Shown here: positions 1 through 10,794 of the stretch, in pieces
Position numbering within the stretch: position 1 is the stretch's first letter
How the letters are laid out: each line of letters starts with the position of its first letter
Notes under the pieces: generated by a model
Seen by the model: only the letters and a program-made list of their open reading frames with translations
Database searches by the model: none
What the model was told of the DNA's origin: nothing
Position numbers and translations under genes: made by a program
Assembly (NCBI GenBank): GCA_041389565.1
Contig: JAWKRP010000012.1
Span: 1-64,000, forward strand
Length of the DNA stretch: 64,000 bases
Direction: 5' to 3'
Source: JACKEQ01 sp041389565
Lineage (GTDB): Bacteria; Myxococcota_A; UBA796; GCA-2862545

Positions 1-1406
1 CGCGAGAGCACCACACGCACGGGCCGCCCCGTCTCGTAGGCCAGCTCGATGGCGACGACGGCATCGATCGTGATGCCCGCCTTCGCGCCGAAGCCGCCCC
101 CGACGTAGTCGGCGTGCACGACGATGTCGCGCTCGTGCACGTCGAAGCGCTCGGCGATGTCGTGGACGAGCTGTACGACGGCCTGGGTGGAGGCCCACAC
201 CTCGATCTGCCCGCTCTCGTGAACCTGCGCGACGGTGGCGTGGGGCTCGAGCGTGCAGTGGGCCTGGATCTGCGTCTCGTAGCGCTCTTCGACCGTGAGC
301 GACGCTTCGTCGAGGATGTCGGAGGCCTTCCGGTGCCCGCTGAACCAGTCGGACCGGAACGGACCGCGCACGTTCGACTCGTCCCACGGAGCGGGAGGCA
401 GGAAGCCCTCGGCAGCGCTGGGGGCCTGCTTGTGGGCGCGCTTCGGGAAGATCGTGGGAGCGCCCTCGGCCATGGCGTCTTCGAACCCGAGGATGGGGCG
501 CTCGGACTCGAGCTCGGGCGCGAGGGCCTTCAGGCCGGCCTGTGCGGACGCTTCGTCGTCGGCGGCGACCGCCGCGATCTCCTGGCCGAAGTACCGGATG
601 CTGGCGCCGTCTTCGAGGAGCCGGATGACCCCGTGTACGCCGGGCACCGAGCGTGCGGCCGCGAGATCGAGCCGCTGCAGCCGGCCTCGCGCGAAGGGTG
701 CACGCAGGATGGCCCCGTGGAGCATGCCCGGGAGCTGCACGTCGACGGTGTACCTCGCTTCGCCGGTGACCTTCGCGTGCCCGTCTTTCCGGGGGCCCAC
801 ATCGTCGCCGGCGTCGTACCGCCCGGCGGCCGCTCCCTGGACGGCCCGGTAGATCGCGACGTACGCGCCGCACCGGCACAGGTGCCCGGCGAGCGCGGCG
901 GCGACCCGGTCGCGGGTGGGCTCGACATCCCCGTGCTCGGCCCGCCAGCGGTCGACCCAGTCGGCCGCCTCGACCACGAAGCCTGGCGTGCAGAACCCGC
1001 ACTGGAGGGCGTCTTCGGCCATGAACGCACGCTGGACCGGATGCAGGCCCTTCGCGCCGAGCCCGTGCACCGTGGTGACCTTCGCCCCCTGGAGCGCCGT
1101 GGCCGGCAGGAGGCACGCACACGTGGTGCGGGCGTCGCGCACGATGGTGCAGGCGCCGCAGGCCCCGTGGCCGCAGCCCTCCTTCACGCCGGTGCGGCCG
1201 GCCGCGCGGAGGGCGTGCAGCGCCGTGGTGTCGGGCCCGACGAGGAACGTGAGCGACTCTCCGTCGACCTCGGCCTGCACGGAGAGCGGGTCGGACGGTG
1301 CCGGCTCGCCAGCGGGAGCCTCCGCACGCGCTTCGGACGCGATCGCACCGGTGGCGGTGGCCGCGAGGCCGGTGGTGAGGAAGCTGCGGCGGGTGAGCTT
1401 GGCCAC
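1..1406 (-). CDS. Tat-exported xanthine dehydrogenase-family molybdoenzyme (3' end outside window)
   Basis: The 5' 468 codons of a molybdopterin hydroxylase that runs off the left edge. The N-terminus carries a twin-arginine signal (TRRSFLTTGL, then a short hydrophobic stretch ending ASEARAEA), so the enzyme should be exported folded. A [2Fe-2S] domain follows, with Cys motifs CGHGACGAC near residue 79, CGFC near 135 and CRCG near 178. It joins directly to the Ald_Xan_dh_C and molybdenum-binding region (GGGFGAKAG near the edge) with no FAD domain. That layout resembles fused IorAB-type periplasmic oxidoreductases more than cytosolic xanthine dehydrogenase. The GTG start lies 1 bp past the tatC stop, so the substrate gene sits in the Tat operon. 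The substrate oxidised cannot be told from this part. Confidence 0.88.
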   Translation of the reverse strand, partial: MAKLTRRSFLTTGLAATATGAIASEARAEAPAGEPAPSDPLSVQAEVDGESLTFLVGPDTTALHALRAAGRTGVKEGCGHGACGACTIVRDARTTCACLLPATALQGAKVTTVHGLGAKGLHPVQRAFMAEDALQCGFCTPGFVVEAADWVDRWRAEHGDVEPTRDRVAAALAGHLCRCGAYVAIYRAVQGAAAGRYDAGDDVGPRKDGHAKVTGEARYTVDVQLPGMLHGAILRAPFARGRLQRLDLAAARSVPGVHGVIRLLEDGASIRYFGQEIAAVAADDEASAQAGLKALAPELESERPILGFEDAMAEGAPTIFPKRAHKQAPSAAEGFLPPAPWDESNVRGPFRSDWFSGHRKASDILDEASLTVEERYETQIQAHCTLEPHATVAQVHESGQIEVWASTQAVVQLVHDIAERFDVHERDIVVHADYVGGGFGAKAGITIDAVVAIELAYETGRPVRVVLS

Positions 1407-1407
1407 G

Positions 1408-2211
1408 TCAGTCCTCCCGGACCTTGGTGCTCGAGAACCACGCGACGCCGATTCCGACGACGTACAGGGCGCAGAGCGGGATGGCGAGGGCGGTCTGGGT
1501 GATGGGATCGGGGGGCGTGATGAGCGCGGCCACGATGAAGATCCCGACGATGGCGTACCGGAACGATCCGGTCATGTCCTTGTGGTCGATGAGACCGAGC
1601 TTCGCGAGGAACCAGACGACGACGGGGAGCTGGAAGCACACGCCGAACGCGATCATCATCGTCGCGATGCCGCCGAGGTAGCCCTGGATGGACAGGCTGG
1701 TGGCCATGTCGGGGATGACCGTGAGGAAGAACGGCATCGCGATCGGCAGGAGCACGAAGTAGCAGAAGGCCGCGCCCGTCGCGAAGAGCACGGTGCTCGC
1801 GACCGTGAGCGGGAGCACCATGCGCCGCTCCGACTTGTACAGGCCCGGCGCGATGAAGCCCCAGATCTGCCCGGCCACGATGGGCATCGAGAGCACGAGA
1901 CCCGCGAGCAGGGCCGTCCACAGCCACGTGTACACGCCCTCGAACAGCGAGTTCACCACGCCGAGCTTGCAGGTGAACACGTCGTTCGCGGCGAGGTAGC
2001 CGGTGGCCCGGAGCTGCTCCTCGGCGGTGGCGCAGCCCTCGTCGAACGGCTTTCGGAGCCAGCGGATGAGGTCTTGCACGAAGATGAGCGAGACGACCAT
2101 CGCGAGGCCGATGCCGATGCAGGCGCGGATCAGACGGTCGCGGAGCTCCTTGAGGTGGTCGAGGAGCGGCATCCGGCTCGCCTCGAGCTCGTCCGGCGCT
2201 TCGGTGCTCAC
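1408..2211 (-). CDS. tatC: Sec-independent protein translocase TatC
   Basis: TatC is the polytopic receptor of the twin-arginine export pathway in the inner membrane. The 267-residue product has about six hydrophobic segments and family landmarks: HLKELRDRL in the N-terminal cytoplasmic part and GFIAPGLYKSERR in the first cytoplasmic loop, with the conserved Glu that helps read the twin-arginine signal. The length is normal for TatC. The start is taken as the GTG at 2211, whose GTGA overlaps the tatB stop by 4 bp; a longer upstream reading would run antisense to the amidotransferase gene. It lies between tatB and a Tat-dependent molybdoenzyme, so translocon and cargo are probably co-expressed. 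Confidence 0.95.
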   Translation of the reverse strand: MSTEAPDELEASRMPLLDHLKELRDRLIRACIGIGLAMVVSLIFVQDLIRWLRKPFDEGCATAEEQLRATGYLAANDVFTCKLGVVNSLFEGVYTWLWTALLAGLVLSMPIVAGQIWGFIAPGLYKSERRMVLPLTVASTVLFATGAAFCYFVLLPIAMPFFLTVIPDMATSLSIQGYLGGIATMMIAFGVCFQLPVVVWFLAKLGLIDHKDMTGSFRYAIVGIFIVAALITPPDPITQTALAIPLCALYVVGIGVAWFSSTKVRED

Positions 2212-2633
2212 CGCGGCTCCTCGGGCTCGTGGGACTCGGGCTCGACAGCGGTTGCGGGCCCTTCCGGGACCTCGGGGACGTCGAACGGCTCGGGGACATC
2301 CGACCCGCCGGGGACGTCTTGCGCCGCGGGAGGCACGACGGGGGGCGGGAGCGGGTTCTCCTGGGCGGAGGTTCCGGCCCCTGCGGCGGCCAGCGCGGCT
2401 TCTCTCGCAGCTTGCGCGGCAGCGCGGCGCTCCTGGAGCTGTTGGTACCGCTCGTCGGCATCCTGCCGGTCGGCTTCGAGCACGAACGCGCGCCGCATGT
2501 CGTCGGCCGCCCGGCGCAGCATCCCGTACTGCTTGCCGGCGAACCGCATCACCTTCGGCAGGCGCTCCGGGCCGACGACGATCAGCAACAGAGCGCCGAT
2601 CACGACGATTTCCCAGAACCCGAGCGAGAGCAT
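2208..2633 (-). CDS. tatB: Sec-independent protein translocase TatA/TatB-type subunit
   Basis: A 141-residue single-span Tat subunit. The N-terminus FWEIVVIGALLLIVVGPERLP is the classic TatA/B transmembrane helix with an early Glu and the GPERLP hinge. An amphipathic charged helix follows, then a long Pro/Glu-rich tail from about residue 95. The length and long tail favour TatB over TatA, but the two cannot be separated with certainty by eye. No second TatA-type gene is in the window. It overlaps tatC by 4 bp. The gene upstream faces the other way, so the Tat promoter should lie in the 120 bp between 2634 and 2754. Confidence 0.88.
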   Translation of the reverse strand: MLSLGFWEIVVIGALLLIVVGPERLPKVMRFAGKQYGMLRRAADDMRRAFVLEADRQDADERYQQLQERRAAAQAAREAALAAAGAGTSAQENPLPPPVVPPAAQDVPGGSDVPEPFDVPEVPEGPATAVEPESHEPEEPR

Positions 2634-2754
2634 CCCGGAGCCTCCCAGCGCCTGACCCTAACGCGATGCTCCCGGAGTTCCGAGCGGATGGCGCGGATTG
2701 GACACCCCGGGACTCGCCGGGTACCTGATCACTCGCTCTCCCGGAGGTTCCGCT

Positions 2755-3654
2755 GTGTGCAGGCTGTTCGGATTCCGCAGCGCGGTGCCCAGCAAGGCTC
2801 ACCGGTCGCTGCTCGAAGCCGAGAACGCGCTCGGTCTGCAGAGCCACCTGCACCCCGACGGATGGGGCATCGGCTGGTTCGTCGACGACGAGGCCTACGT
2901 CATCAAGTCCGCGAATGCGGCCCATGCCTGCGAGCGTTTCCGGCGGGCGTCCCGCGTGCTCACGTCGCACACGTTCCTGGTGCACGTGCGGCGCGCGACG
3001 GTCGGCGTGATCGACCACCTGAACGCCCACCCGTTCCGGCACGGCCGCTGGCTGTTCGCGCACAACGGCACGGTGTTCGACTTCGAGCGCGTGAAGCCGT
3101 ACCTGCTGTCCGAGATCGACCCCACGTATCAGGCGTTGATCCTCGGAGACACCGACTCGGAGCACCTGTTCTACTACCTCGTGAGCCGCATGGCCCGGGA
3201 TGGCGTGAGCACGACAGGGCGCGAGTCGAGCGACACGGGGGTGGTGGCGCGCGCCGTGCGGTCTGCGCTGCTCGATCTCGATGCGGCGGCCGTCGAGGCG
3301 GGTGCGCGGCGTCCGATCGTGAACCTCCTGCTGACCGACGGGCGCAACCTCGTCGCGCACCGTGCTGGCATGCCGCTGCGGATGTCGACGCAGAAGATCA
3401 CGTGCCCCGACTTCGCGACGTGCCCGGAGCCCACGAAGGTGTGCATGCTCGCGAAGCGGCCCGAGAACCACCCGGTGAACCACCTGCTGATCGCGAGCGA
3501 GCCCATCGGGAACGACGAGAACATCTGGGAGGACATCGAAGACGGCACGACCGTCGCGCTCGACGAGCGGTTCCTCCTCACGACGACCCGTCCGGAGGCC
3601 GGATGGGTCGCGCCCGAGCTCCCCGAGGAGTTCCGCGCGCTCGCCGCACGCTGA
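2755..3654 (+). CDS. Class II glutamine amidotransferase (YafJ/EgtC-like)
   Basis: An N-terminal-nucleophile amidotransferase of 299 residues. The GTG at 2755 is chosen because it puts Cys at position 2 (V-C-R-L-F-G), the nucleophile exposed when the initiator Met is removed, and because GGAGG lies 7 bp upstream. An in-frame ATG at 2698 would bury that Cys. Family signatures follow: HPDGWGIGWF, HVRRATVG, NAHPF, AHNGTV and GDTDSE. The enzyme should release ammonia from glutamine or cleave a gamma-glutamyl bond. The acceptor is unknown, as no synthetase partner is adjacent. It stands alone between the divergent Tat operon and the convergent biotin carrier gene. Confidence 0.87.
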   Translation: MCRLFGFRSAVPSKAHRSLLEAENALGLQSHLHPDGWGIGWFVDDEAYVIKSANAAHACERFRRASRVLTSHTFLVHVRRATVGVIDHLNAHPFRHGRWLFAHNGTVFDFERVKPYLLSEIDPTYQALILGDTDSEHLFYYLVSRMARDGVSTTGRESSDTGVVARAVRSALLDLDAAAVEAGARRPIVNLLLTDGRNLVAHRAGMPLRMSTQKITCPDFATCPEPTKVCMLAKRPENHPVNHLLIASEPIGNDENIWEDIEDGTTVALDERFLLTTTRPEAGWVAPELPEEFRALAAR

Positions 3655-3672
3655 CGGGCGGTCGGCCCGGAG

Positions 3673-4170
3673 CTACTGCGGGACCACCGACGCGAGCACG
3701 GTGTTCGCATCGAGCGCCTGGCCCACCTCGACCGAGATGCTCTCGATCACCCCGTCGATCGCCGCCTTGAACTCGTTCTCCATCTTCATGGCCTCGACCA
3801 CGATCACGACCTGGCCCGCGTGGACGGTCTGCCCGACCTTCACGGGGATGCGCACGACGACGCCGGGCATCGGGGTCTTCAGGACGCCTTCGCTCGCGCC
3901 TCCGCCGAGCGCGTGACGCGCGGAGCGCGGGTCGATCACGGTCGCGAACAGCGCCTGGCTGTCGACCTGGAGCGCGACATGGTCGCCGCGCACGTGGGTT
4001 CCGACCGTGACCGAGCGACCCTGGGTGGACAGGTGCAGCTCGCCGGGCTGGACGAACCCCCCGGGCACCACGACCCAGTCGCCGTCGTCCTGCCGGACGC
4101 GCCAGCCGGTTTCGGTGCGCTCGACGTCCATCGTGGCCGTGCGCCCCTCGAGCTCGACTTCGTACCTCAT
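3673..4170 (-). CDS. Biotin carboxyl carrier protein of an acyl-CoA carboxylase
   Basis: A 165-residue biotin carrier. The biotinylation motif EAMKMEN is near residues 130-136, with Lys as the biotin acceptor, inside a typical lipoyl-like fold (TPMPGVVVRI before it, DANTVLASV after). The first 85 residues form a beta-rich part like the BT linker region of split propionyl- or acetyl-CoA carboxylase alpha chains. Its ATG overlaps the stop of the biotin carboxylase gene by 4 bp (ATGA), so the two are translationally coupled. No carboxyltransferase subunit is nearby, so the acyl-CoA substrate is open. Confidence 0.9.
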   Translation of the reverse strand: MRYEVELEGRTATMDVERTETGWRVRQDDGDWVVVPGGFVQPGELHLSTQGRSVTVGTHVRGDHVALQVDSQALFATVIDPRSARHALGGGASEGVLKTPMPGVVVRIPVKVGQTVHAGQVVIVVEAMKMENEFKAAIDGVIESISVEVGQALDANTVLASVVPQ

Positions 4171-5699
4171 CGCCACCCCCGCGCGGCTTCGCGCCAGCGT
4201 CCGGTTCGCTTCCATGCGGACTCCGCCACGCCTTCCGCGACCGCGGAGGGCTTCGCGAGGTCGGCCTCCAGGCGCGCGATGGCCGCTGCGATCAGCCCGA
4301 CGTCGACGGCCTCTTCGCCCGGTTCCAGGTTCCCGTCGAGCCACTCGGGTGTGATGAACCCCGTGGTGTACTTCCCGGACAGGAACCGGGGGTCTTCGAA
4401 GGTGGCGAGGAAGAACGGGATGCTCGTGGGGATGCCGACGACGCGGTAGTCGCGCAGCGCGCGCTTCGCACGGCCGATCGCGGCGTCGCGGTCGGCGCCC
4501 CACACGATGAGCTTGGCGACCATCGGGTCGTAGTGGACCGGGATCTCCATGCCCTGCACGACTCCCGAGTCGACGCGCACCCACGGCCCGCCGGGCTCCC
4601 GGTACACATCCAGCGGACCGGGCGCAGGGCGGAAGTTCGCACGCGAGTCTTCGGCGTAGATCCGGCACTCGATTGCGTGACCGCGGATCTCGAGGTCTTC
4701 CTGCGTGAACCACAGGGGCTCGCCGGCCGCGACGCGGAGCTGGGCCTGGAGCAGGTCGACCCCGGTGATGAGCTCGGTGATGGGGTGCTCGACCTGGAGG
4801 CGGGTGTTCATCTCGAGGAAGAAGAAGCTCCCGTCGGACCCGAGCAGGAACTCGCAGGTGCCCGCACCGACGTAGTCGACCGCGCGGGCGGCCTTCACCG
4901 CGACATCCCCCATCGCTGCGCGCGTCTCGGCGGGCAGGATCGGGCACGGCGCCTCTTCGACCACCTTCTGGTGCCGGCGCTGCACGGAGCAGTCGCGCTC
5001 GAACAGGTGCACGACGTTGCCGTGGGCGTCGGCGAGCACCTGGATCTCGATGTGCTTGGGGTCGAGGATCGCGCGCTCGAGGTACACGGCGCTGTCGCCG
5101 AACGACTTCAGCGACTCGGACCGTGCGGCCGCGAGCGCGTCTTCGAGCTCGTGCTCGTGGAACACCAGGCGCATGCCCTTCCCGCCACCCCCCGCCGCCG
5201 CCTTGAGCATGAGCGGGAACCCGATGCCGCGCCCGATCTCGAGGGCTTCGTCGGGGTCGTGCACGGCCTCGAGCGTGCCCGGCACCACGGGAACGCCCGC
5301 CCCCGACATCTTCTGCCGCGCAGCGGTCTTCGAGCCCATGGCATCGATGGCGGAGGGCGGTGGACCGATCCACACGAGCCCGGCATCGATGACCTTCTGT
5401 GCGAACCCGGCGTTCTCGGACAGGAAGCCGTAGCCGGGATGTACGGCGTCACAGCCGGTCTCAGCGGCGACCTCGAGCAGGTGATCCCCGCGGAGGTACG
5501 ACTCCGAGCTCGCGGGAGGGCCGATGCACACGGCCTGATCGGCCATACGGACGTGGAGCGCGCTCGCGTCGGCCTCGCTGTACACGGCGACGGCTTCGAT
5601 GCCCCGCTCGTGACAGCCCCGGATGATGCGGACCGCGATCTCTCCACGATTCGCGACGAGTACGCGCTGGAAGGGTCGGATGTTCATGCGGCGCGCCAT
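4167..5699 (-). CDS. accC: Biotin carboxylase subunit of acyl-CoA carboxylase
   Basis: An ATP-grasp biotin carboxylase of 510 residues, which carboxylates the biotin of the carrier encoded just downstream. Visible landmarks are the N-terminal VLVANRGEIAVRII, HPGYGFLSEN, the Gly-rich ATP loop KAAAGGGGKGMR, EEAPCP, EMNTRLQVEHPITE and RIYAEDS. The length matches stand-alone AccC or split PccA subunits. Two in-frame starts exist, 5699 and 5687. The second gives MNIRPFQRV, nearer the usual family N-terminus, and neither has a strong Shine-Dalgarno. It forms a two-gene operon with the carrier gene. Confidence 0.93.
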   Translation of the reverse strand: MARRMNIRPFQRVLVANRGEIAVRIIRGCHERGIEAVAVYSEADASALHVRMADQAVCIGPPASSESYLRGDHLLEVAAETGCDAVHPGYGFLSENAGFAQKVIDAGLVWIGPPPSAIDAMGSKTAARQKMSGAGVPVVPGTLEAVHDPDEALEIGRGIGFPLMLKAAAGGGGKGMRLVFHEHELEDALAAARSESLKSFGDSAVYLERAILDPKHIEIQVLADAHGNVVHLFERDCSVQRRHQKVVEEAPCPILPAETRAAMGDVAVKAARAVDYVGAGTCEFLLGSDGSFFFLEMNTRLQVEHPITELITGVDLLQAQLRVAAGEPLWFTQEDLEIRGHAIECRIYAEDSRANFRPAPGPLDVYREPGGPWVRVDSGVVQGMEIPVHYDPMVAKLIVWGADRDAAIGRAKRALRDYRVVGIPTSIPFFLATFEDPRFLSGKYTTGFITPEWLDGNLEPGEEAVDVGLIAAAIARLEADLAKPSAVAEGVAESAWKRTGRWREAARGWR

Positions 5700-5710
5700 A
5701 ACCCGGGAGG

Positions 5711-6729
5711 TCAGGCGCCGTCCGCACCGGCCTCGTCAGGGGTCGCGTCGGGCGACGGTTCGGTCGGTGCGCTCGGAGGTTCGGGAGGTTCGACGACCTC
5801 GTCCTTCGACCAGTAGCGGGTGTCGCCGGTACGGACCGAGAACGACCCCATGAACCGCGTGAGGGTGCGGGACTCGTCGGTGGACAGGGCCTCGCGCTTG
5901 GTGGCCGTGACCCCGCCGAACGTGAGCTGCACCCGGTCGCCGAGACGGACCCCGCCGCCGTACGACACCTGGGGCTGCAGCCCCCGCATCCGCCACACGG
6001 ACTCGTCGTACGCCACGCGGATGTCGCCATCGAGCCAACCCAGACCGAGCTTTCCGTACAGGAACACCGGATCCGCGGGCTCCAGGGAGACCCCGATTCG
6101 CGGCACGACCGCGATCGACCGGAAGCGATCGATGCACCCGGTGGGCGTGGAGTCGCACGGCGGCGTCTCGACATCGATCAGGCTCCCGATCGGCTCGATG
6201 TCTTCGATCACGTCGCCGTCGCCGACGAACGGACCCTTCACGGAGCCATACGAGGCGTCGAGCTCCGCGCCGGCCCACGCGTAGTGCGTGCCGAGCGGGA
6301 TGGAGAACGACCCCGTGAACCCAGCCGACAGCACCTGGTAGCCGTCGATCGTGAGCGGGGGCAGCGCGTACACGGACACCGCGTACTGGGGGTACGGGTC
6401 GTCGAACGTGAAGCTGCCGACCTGGTACCCGATCTCGAACCGCGGCACCGCGGGCGGGATCCGCAGGTTCTCGAGCACGAGGTTCTTCGGGCCGACGGCC
6501 CCCGTGTGGACCTCGAGCTCGAACACGAGCCCGTTCCCCTTCCCCGTGAGCGCGCTCCCGGCCAGCCCGTCGTGCTGGAACAGGTAGCCCATCTCGAGCA
6601 TCGACTCGCTCAGGAGCGTGGTGAACACCGTCTCGCAGGCAGGGGTGTCGAGACACTCCTGCAGCTCCGACTCGTTCCTGAGCATCGCGGGCTGTTGAGC
6701 CCACGCCGCGCTCGCGAGGAGCGCGATCA

Positions 6730-6730
<1 letters not shown>
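5711..6730 (-). CDS. Secreted or outer-membrane beta-barrel-like protein, function unknown
   Basis: A 339-residue protein with a short signal peptide (MIALLASAAWAQQ, likely cut after AWA). Much of the body is made of alternating beta-strand-like segments (YGKLGLGWL, VSYGGGVRLGDRVQLTFGG) typical of outer-membrane barrels. The last 30 residues are Pro/Glu/Ala-rich, so this is not a canonical C-terminal Phe barrel. Cys pairs occur near residues 20-30 and 150-160. The ATG overlaps the lon stop by one base (TGATG), implying co-transcription with the protease. No family was recognised. Confidence 0.65.
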
Positions 6731-9162
<2,432 letters not shown>

Positions 9163-9273
9163 GGATGAGGTCCTCTAGGACTGTGTGGATGGGTGTCACT
9201 CTAGCCACCAACCCAGCCGGGGGGAACCGGAGACCGGATTCAGGGGCACCGAACGACGGGAGAGCCCGCGTGG

Positions 9274-9396
9274 TCAGGCGTTCGCCCGATGTCGCGAGTA
9301 GCGGAGGGCGGCGATCGCCGAGATGATCGCGGTCGCGAGCATCACCGCCTGGACCTCGGGCGCGCCGAAGTGGAAGCCGGGTGCCATGGGATCCAT
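9274..9396 (-). CDS. Possible 40-residue single-span membrane protein
   Basis: A short frame of 40 residues in the lon upstream region. One hydrophobic segment (VMLATAIISAIAAL) precedes a basic tail (RYSRHRAN), the expected inside-positive layout. No strong Shine-Dalgarno is visible and the 5' end overlaps the SCP2-like reading frame region, so this may be chance. It would be a stand-alone membrane microprotein. Confidence 0.3.
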   Translation of the reverse strand: MDPMAPGFHFGAPEVQAVMLATAIISAIAALRYSRHRANA

Positions 9397-9494
9397 GCGT
9401 GTGGGCTGCCTCCTCCGGGAGGGCTATAGCGCGGAGCCGAGCCGTCGAAGCTCCGCGCTGCGCTAGACTGAACGAACCGCCCCGGAATCCCGCG

Positions 9495-9836
9495 TTGCAG
9501 GCTGCCCCTTCCAAGCTCGATCGTTTCTTCGCGGATGCCGCGCACCGCGCCGCGGTCGGGCGTGCGATCCCCGACGGATCGGTGATCCGGTTCGAGCTGT
9601 CGGGCCCCGGAGGCGGCGTGTGGTGCCTCGGGCGGCGAGGTCAGCGCGTGCACCTGCTCGGGCACCCGCATCCGCGGGCCGACTGCCTGCTCAAGTGCTC
9701 GGTCGGCGACTTCACGGCGCTGATCACCGGTCGGCTGAACCCCCGAGACGGGTTCATGGGCGGCCAGCTCGAGGTCACGGGAGACGTGGGCATCGTGCTC
9801 GGCCTGCACCGGGCGCTGCGGAGCGACGATGAGTGA
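9495..9836 (+). CDS. SCP2-like sterol-carrier-fold protein
   Basis: About 113 residues resembling SCP2-type lipid-binding domains: a hydrophobic beta core (VIRFELSGPGGGVWCLG), then CLLKCSVGDFTALITGRLNPRDGFMGGQLEVTGDVGIVLGL. The run from DFTALITGRLNP to GGQLEVTGD is the part most typical of the family. Such proteins bind lipids or acyl-CoA in the cytosol. The start is uncertain: a TTG at 9495 gives a compact domain, while an ATG at 9381 in the same frame adds 38 unconvincing residues. Its end overlaps the next gene by 8 bp. Confidence 0.7.
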   Translation: MQAAPSKLDRFFADAAHRAAVGRAIPDGSVIRFELSGPGGGVWCLGRRGQRVHLLGHPHPRADCLLKCSVGDFTALITGRLNPRDGFMGGQLEVTGDVGIVLGLHRALRSDDE

Positions 9837-10692
9837 TCCGGGCGCCGTCCGCATGCCGCAGCCCATCATCGTGATCTCCGACGGCACCGGCGAGACGGCC
9901 GAGAAGGTCGTGCGTGCCGGGCTCCGCCAGTTCCAGGGCCACCTGGTGCACGTGCGCACCTACGCGGGGGTCAGCACCCCGGAGACGCTCCTCGGGCTCT
10001 TCCGGATCGCCGCACGCCGTCAGGCGTTCGTCATCACCACCCTCGTCCAGCGCGACATGCGCGAGTTCGCGGAGCGGTACAGCCGCGATCTCGGCGTTCG
10101 CCATCTCGATCTCATCGGAAACCTGCTCGGCGAGCTCGAGGGGTACCTCGAAGCCCAGCCGCTGTCCGTGCCGGGCCTCATGCACCAGGCCGACGAGCGG
10201 TACTTCAAGCGCATCGAAGCGGTCGAGTTCACCGTGAAGGCCGACGACGGGAAGGAGCCGCGGATGCTGTCCGATGCCGACGTCATCCTCGTCGGCGTGT
10301 CGCGCACCTCGAAGACCCCGCTGTCGACGTACCTGGCGCACAAGGGCTTCAAGGTGGGCAACGTGCCCATCGTGCTCGACCACCCGCCGCCCGCGCAGCT
10401 GTTCGAGGTCGACCCGCACCGCGTGTTCGCGCTCACCATCGCGCCCACCGCGCTCCGGAACATCCGCACGAGCCGGCTCCGCGCGATGGGTGTGGGCACG
10501 CGCAGCAACTACGACGACCCCGACTACATCCTCGCCGAGCTCGAGTACGCGCAGGACCTCTTCCGGGCCCATCCCGAGTGGCCCATCATCGACGTCACCA
10601 ACAAGGCCGTCGAGGAGACCGCCGCGACCATCCTCAACGTCCTGCGGGACCGTGGGCTCGCGGGGCCGTTCGGCGACCACTCGCAGCTCTGA
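9829..10692 (+). CDS. ppsR: PEP synthase regulatory protein (DUF299 kinase/pyrophosphorylase)
   Basis: A 287-residue bifunctional regulator of the DUF299 family. Members phosphorylate, using ADP, and dephosphorylate a His-loop Thr of PEP synthase or pyruvate phosphate dikinase, switching gluconeogenic carbon flow. Family motifs are ISDGTGETAE near residue 16, a P-loop-like GVSRTSKTPLSTYLA near residue 155 and a conserved NYDD element. The length is standard. The ATG lies inside the 3' end of the SCP2-like gene with 8 bp overlap. The target synthase is not in the window. Immediately after the stop comes GAGCCCTCGGG, shared with the coaE-apt intergenic repeats. Confidence 0.92.
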   Translation: MSDPGAVRMPQPIIVISDGTGETAEKVVRAGLRQFQGHLVHVRTYAGVSTPETLLGLFRIAARRQAFVITTLVQRDMREFAERYSRDLGVRHLDLIGNLLGELEGYLEAQPLSVPGLMHQADERYFKRIEAVEFTVKADDGKEPRMLSDADVILVGVSRTSKTPLSTYLAHKGFKVGNVPIVLDHPPPAQLFEVDPHRVFALTIAPTALRNIRTSRLRAMGVGTRSNYDDPDYILAELEYAQDLFRAHPEWPIIDVTNKAVEETAATILNVLRDRGLAGPFGDHSQL

Positions 10693-10794
10693 GCCCTCGG
10701 GTCCACCCCGACGCCGACCGGTTAGAATGCGCTTGGTTCGGCGGGTGCTGGGTTCCACCCGCGCCTCCCGCGAGCCAGGGATGGGTTCACACCT

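Noticed and set aside
9381..9494. N-terminal extension of the SCP2-like protein from an ATG at 9381
   Set aside because: The added residues are Arg/Pro/Cys-rich with no similarity to the fold and overlap the lon-side regulatory region.
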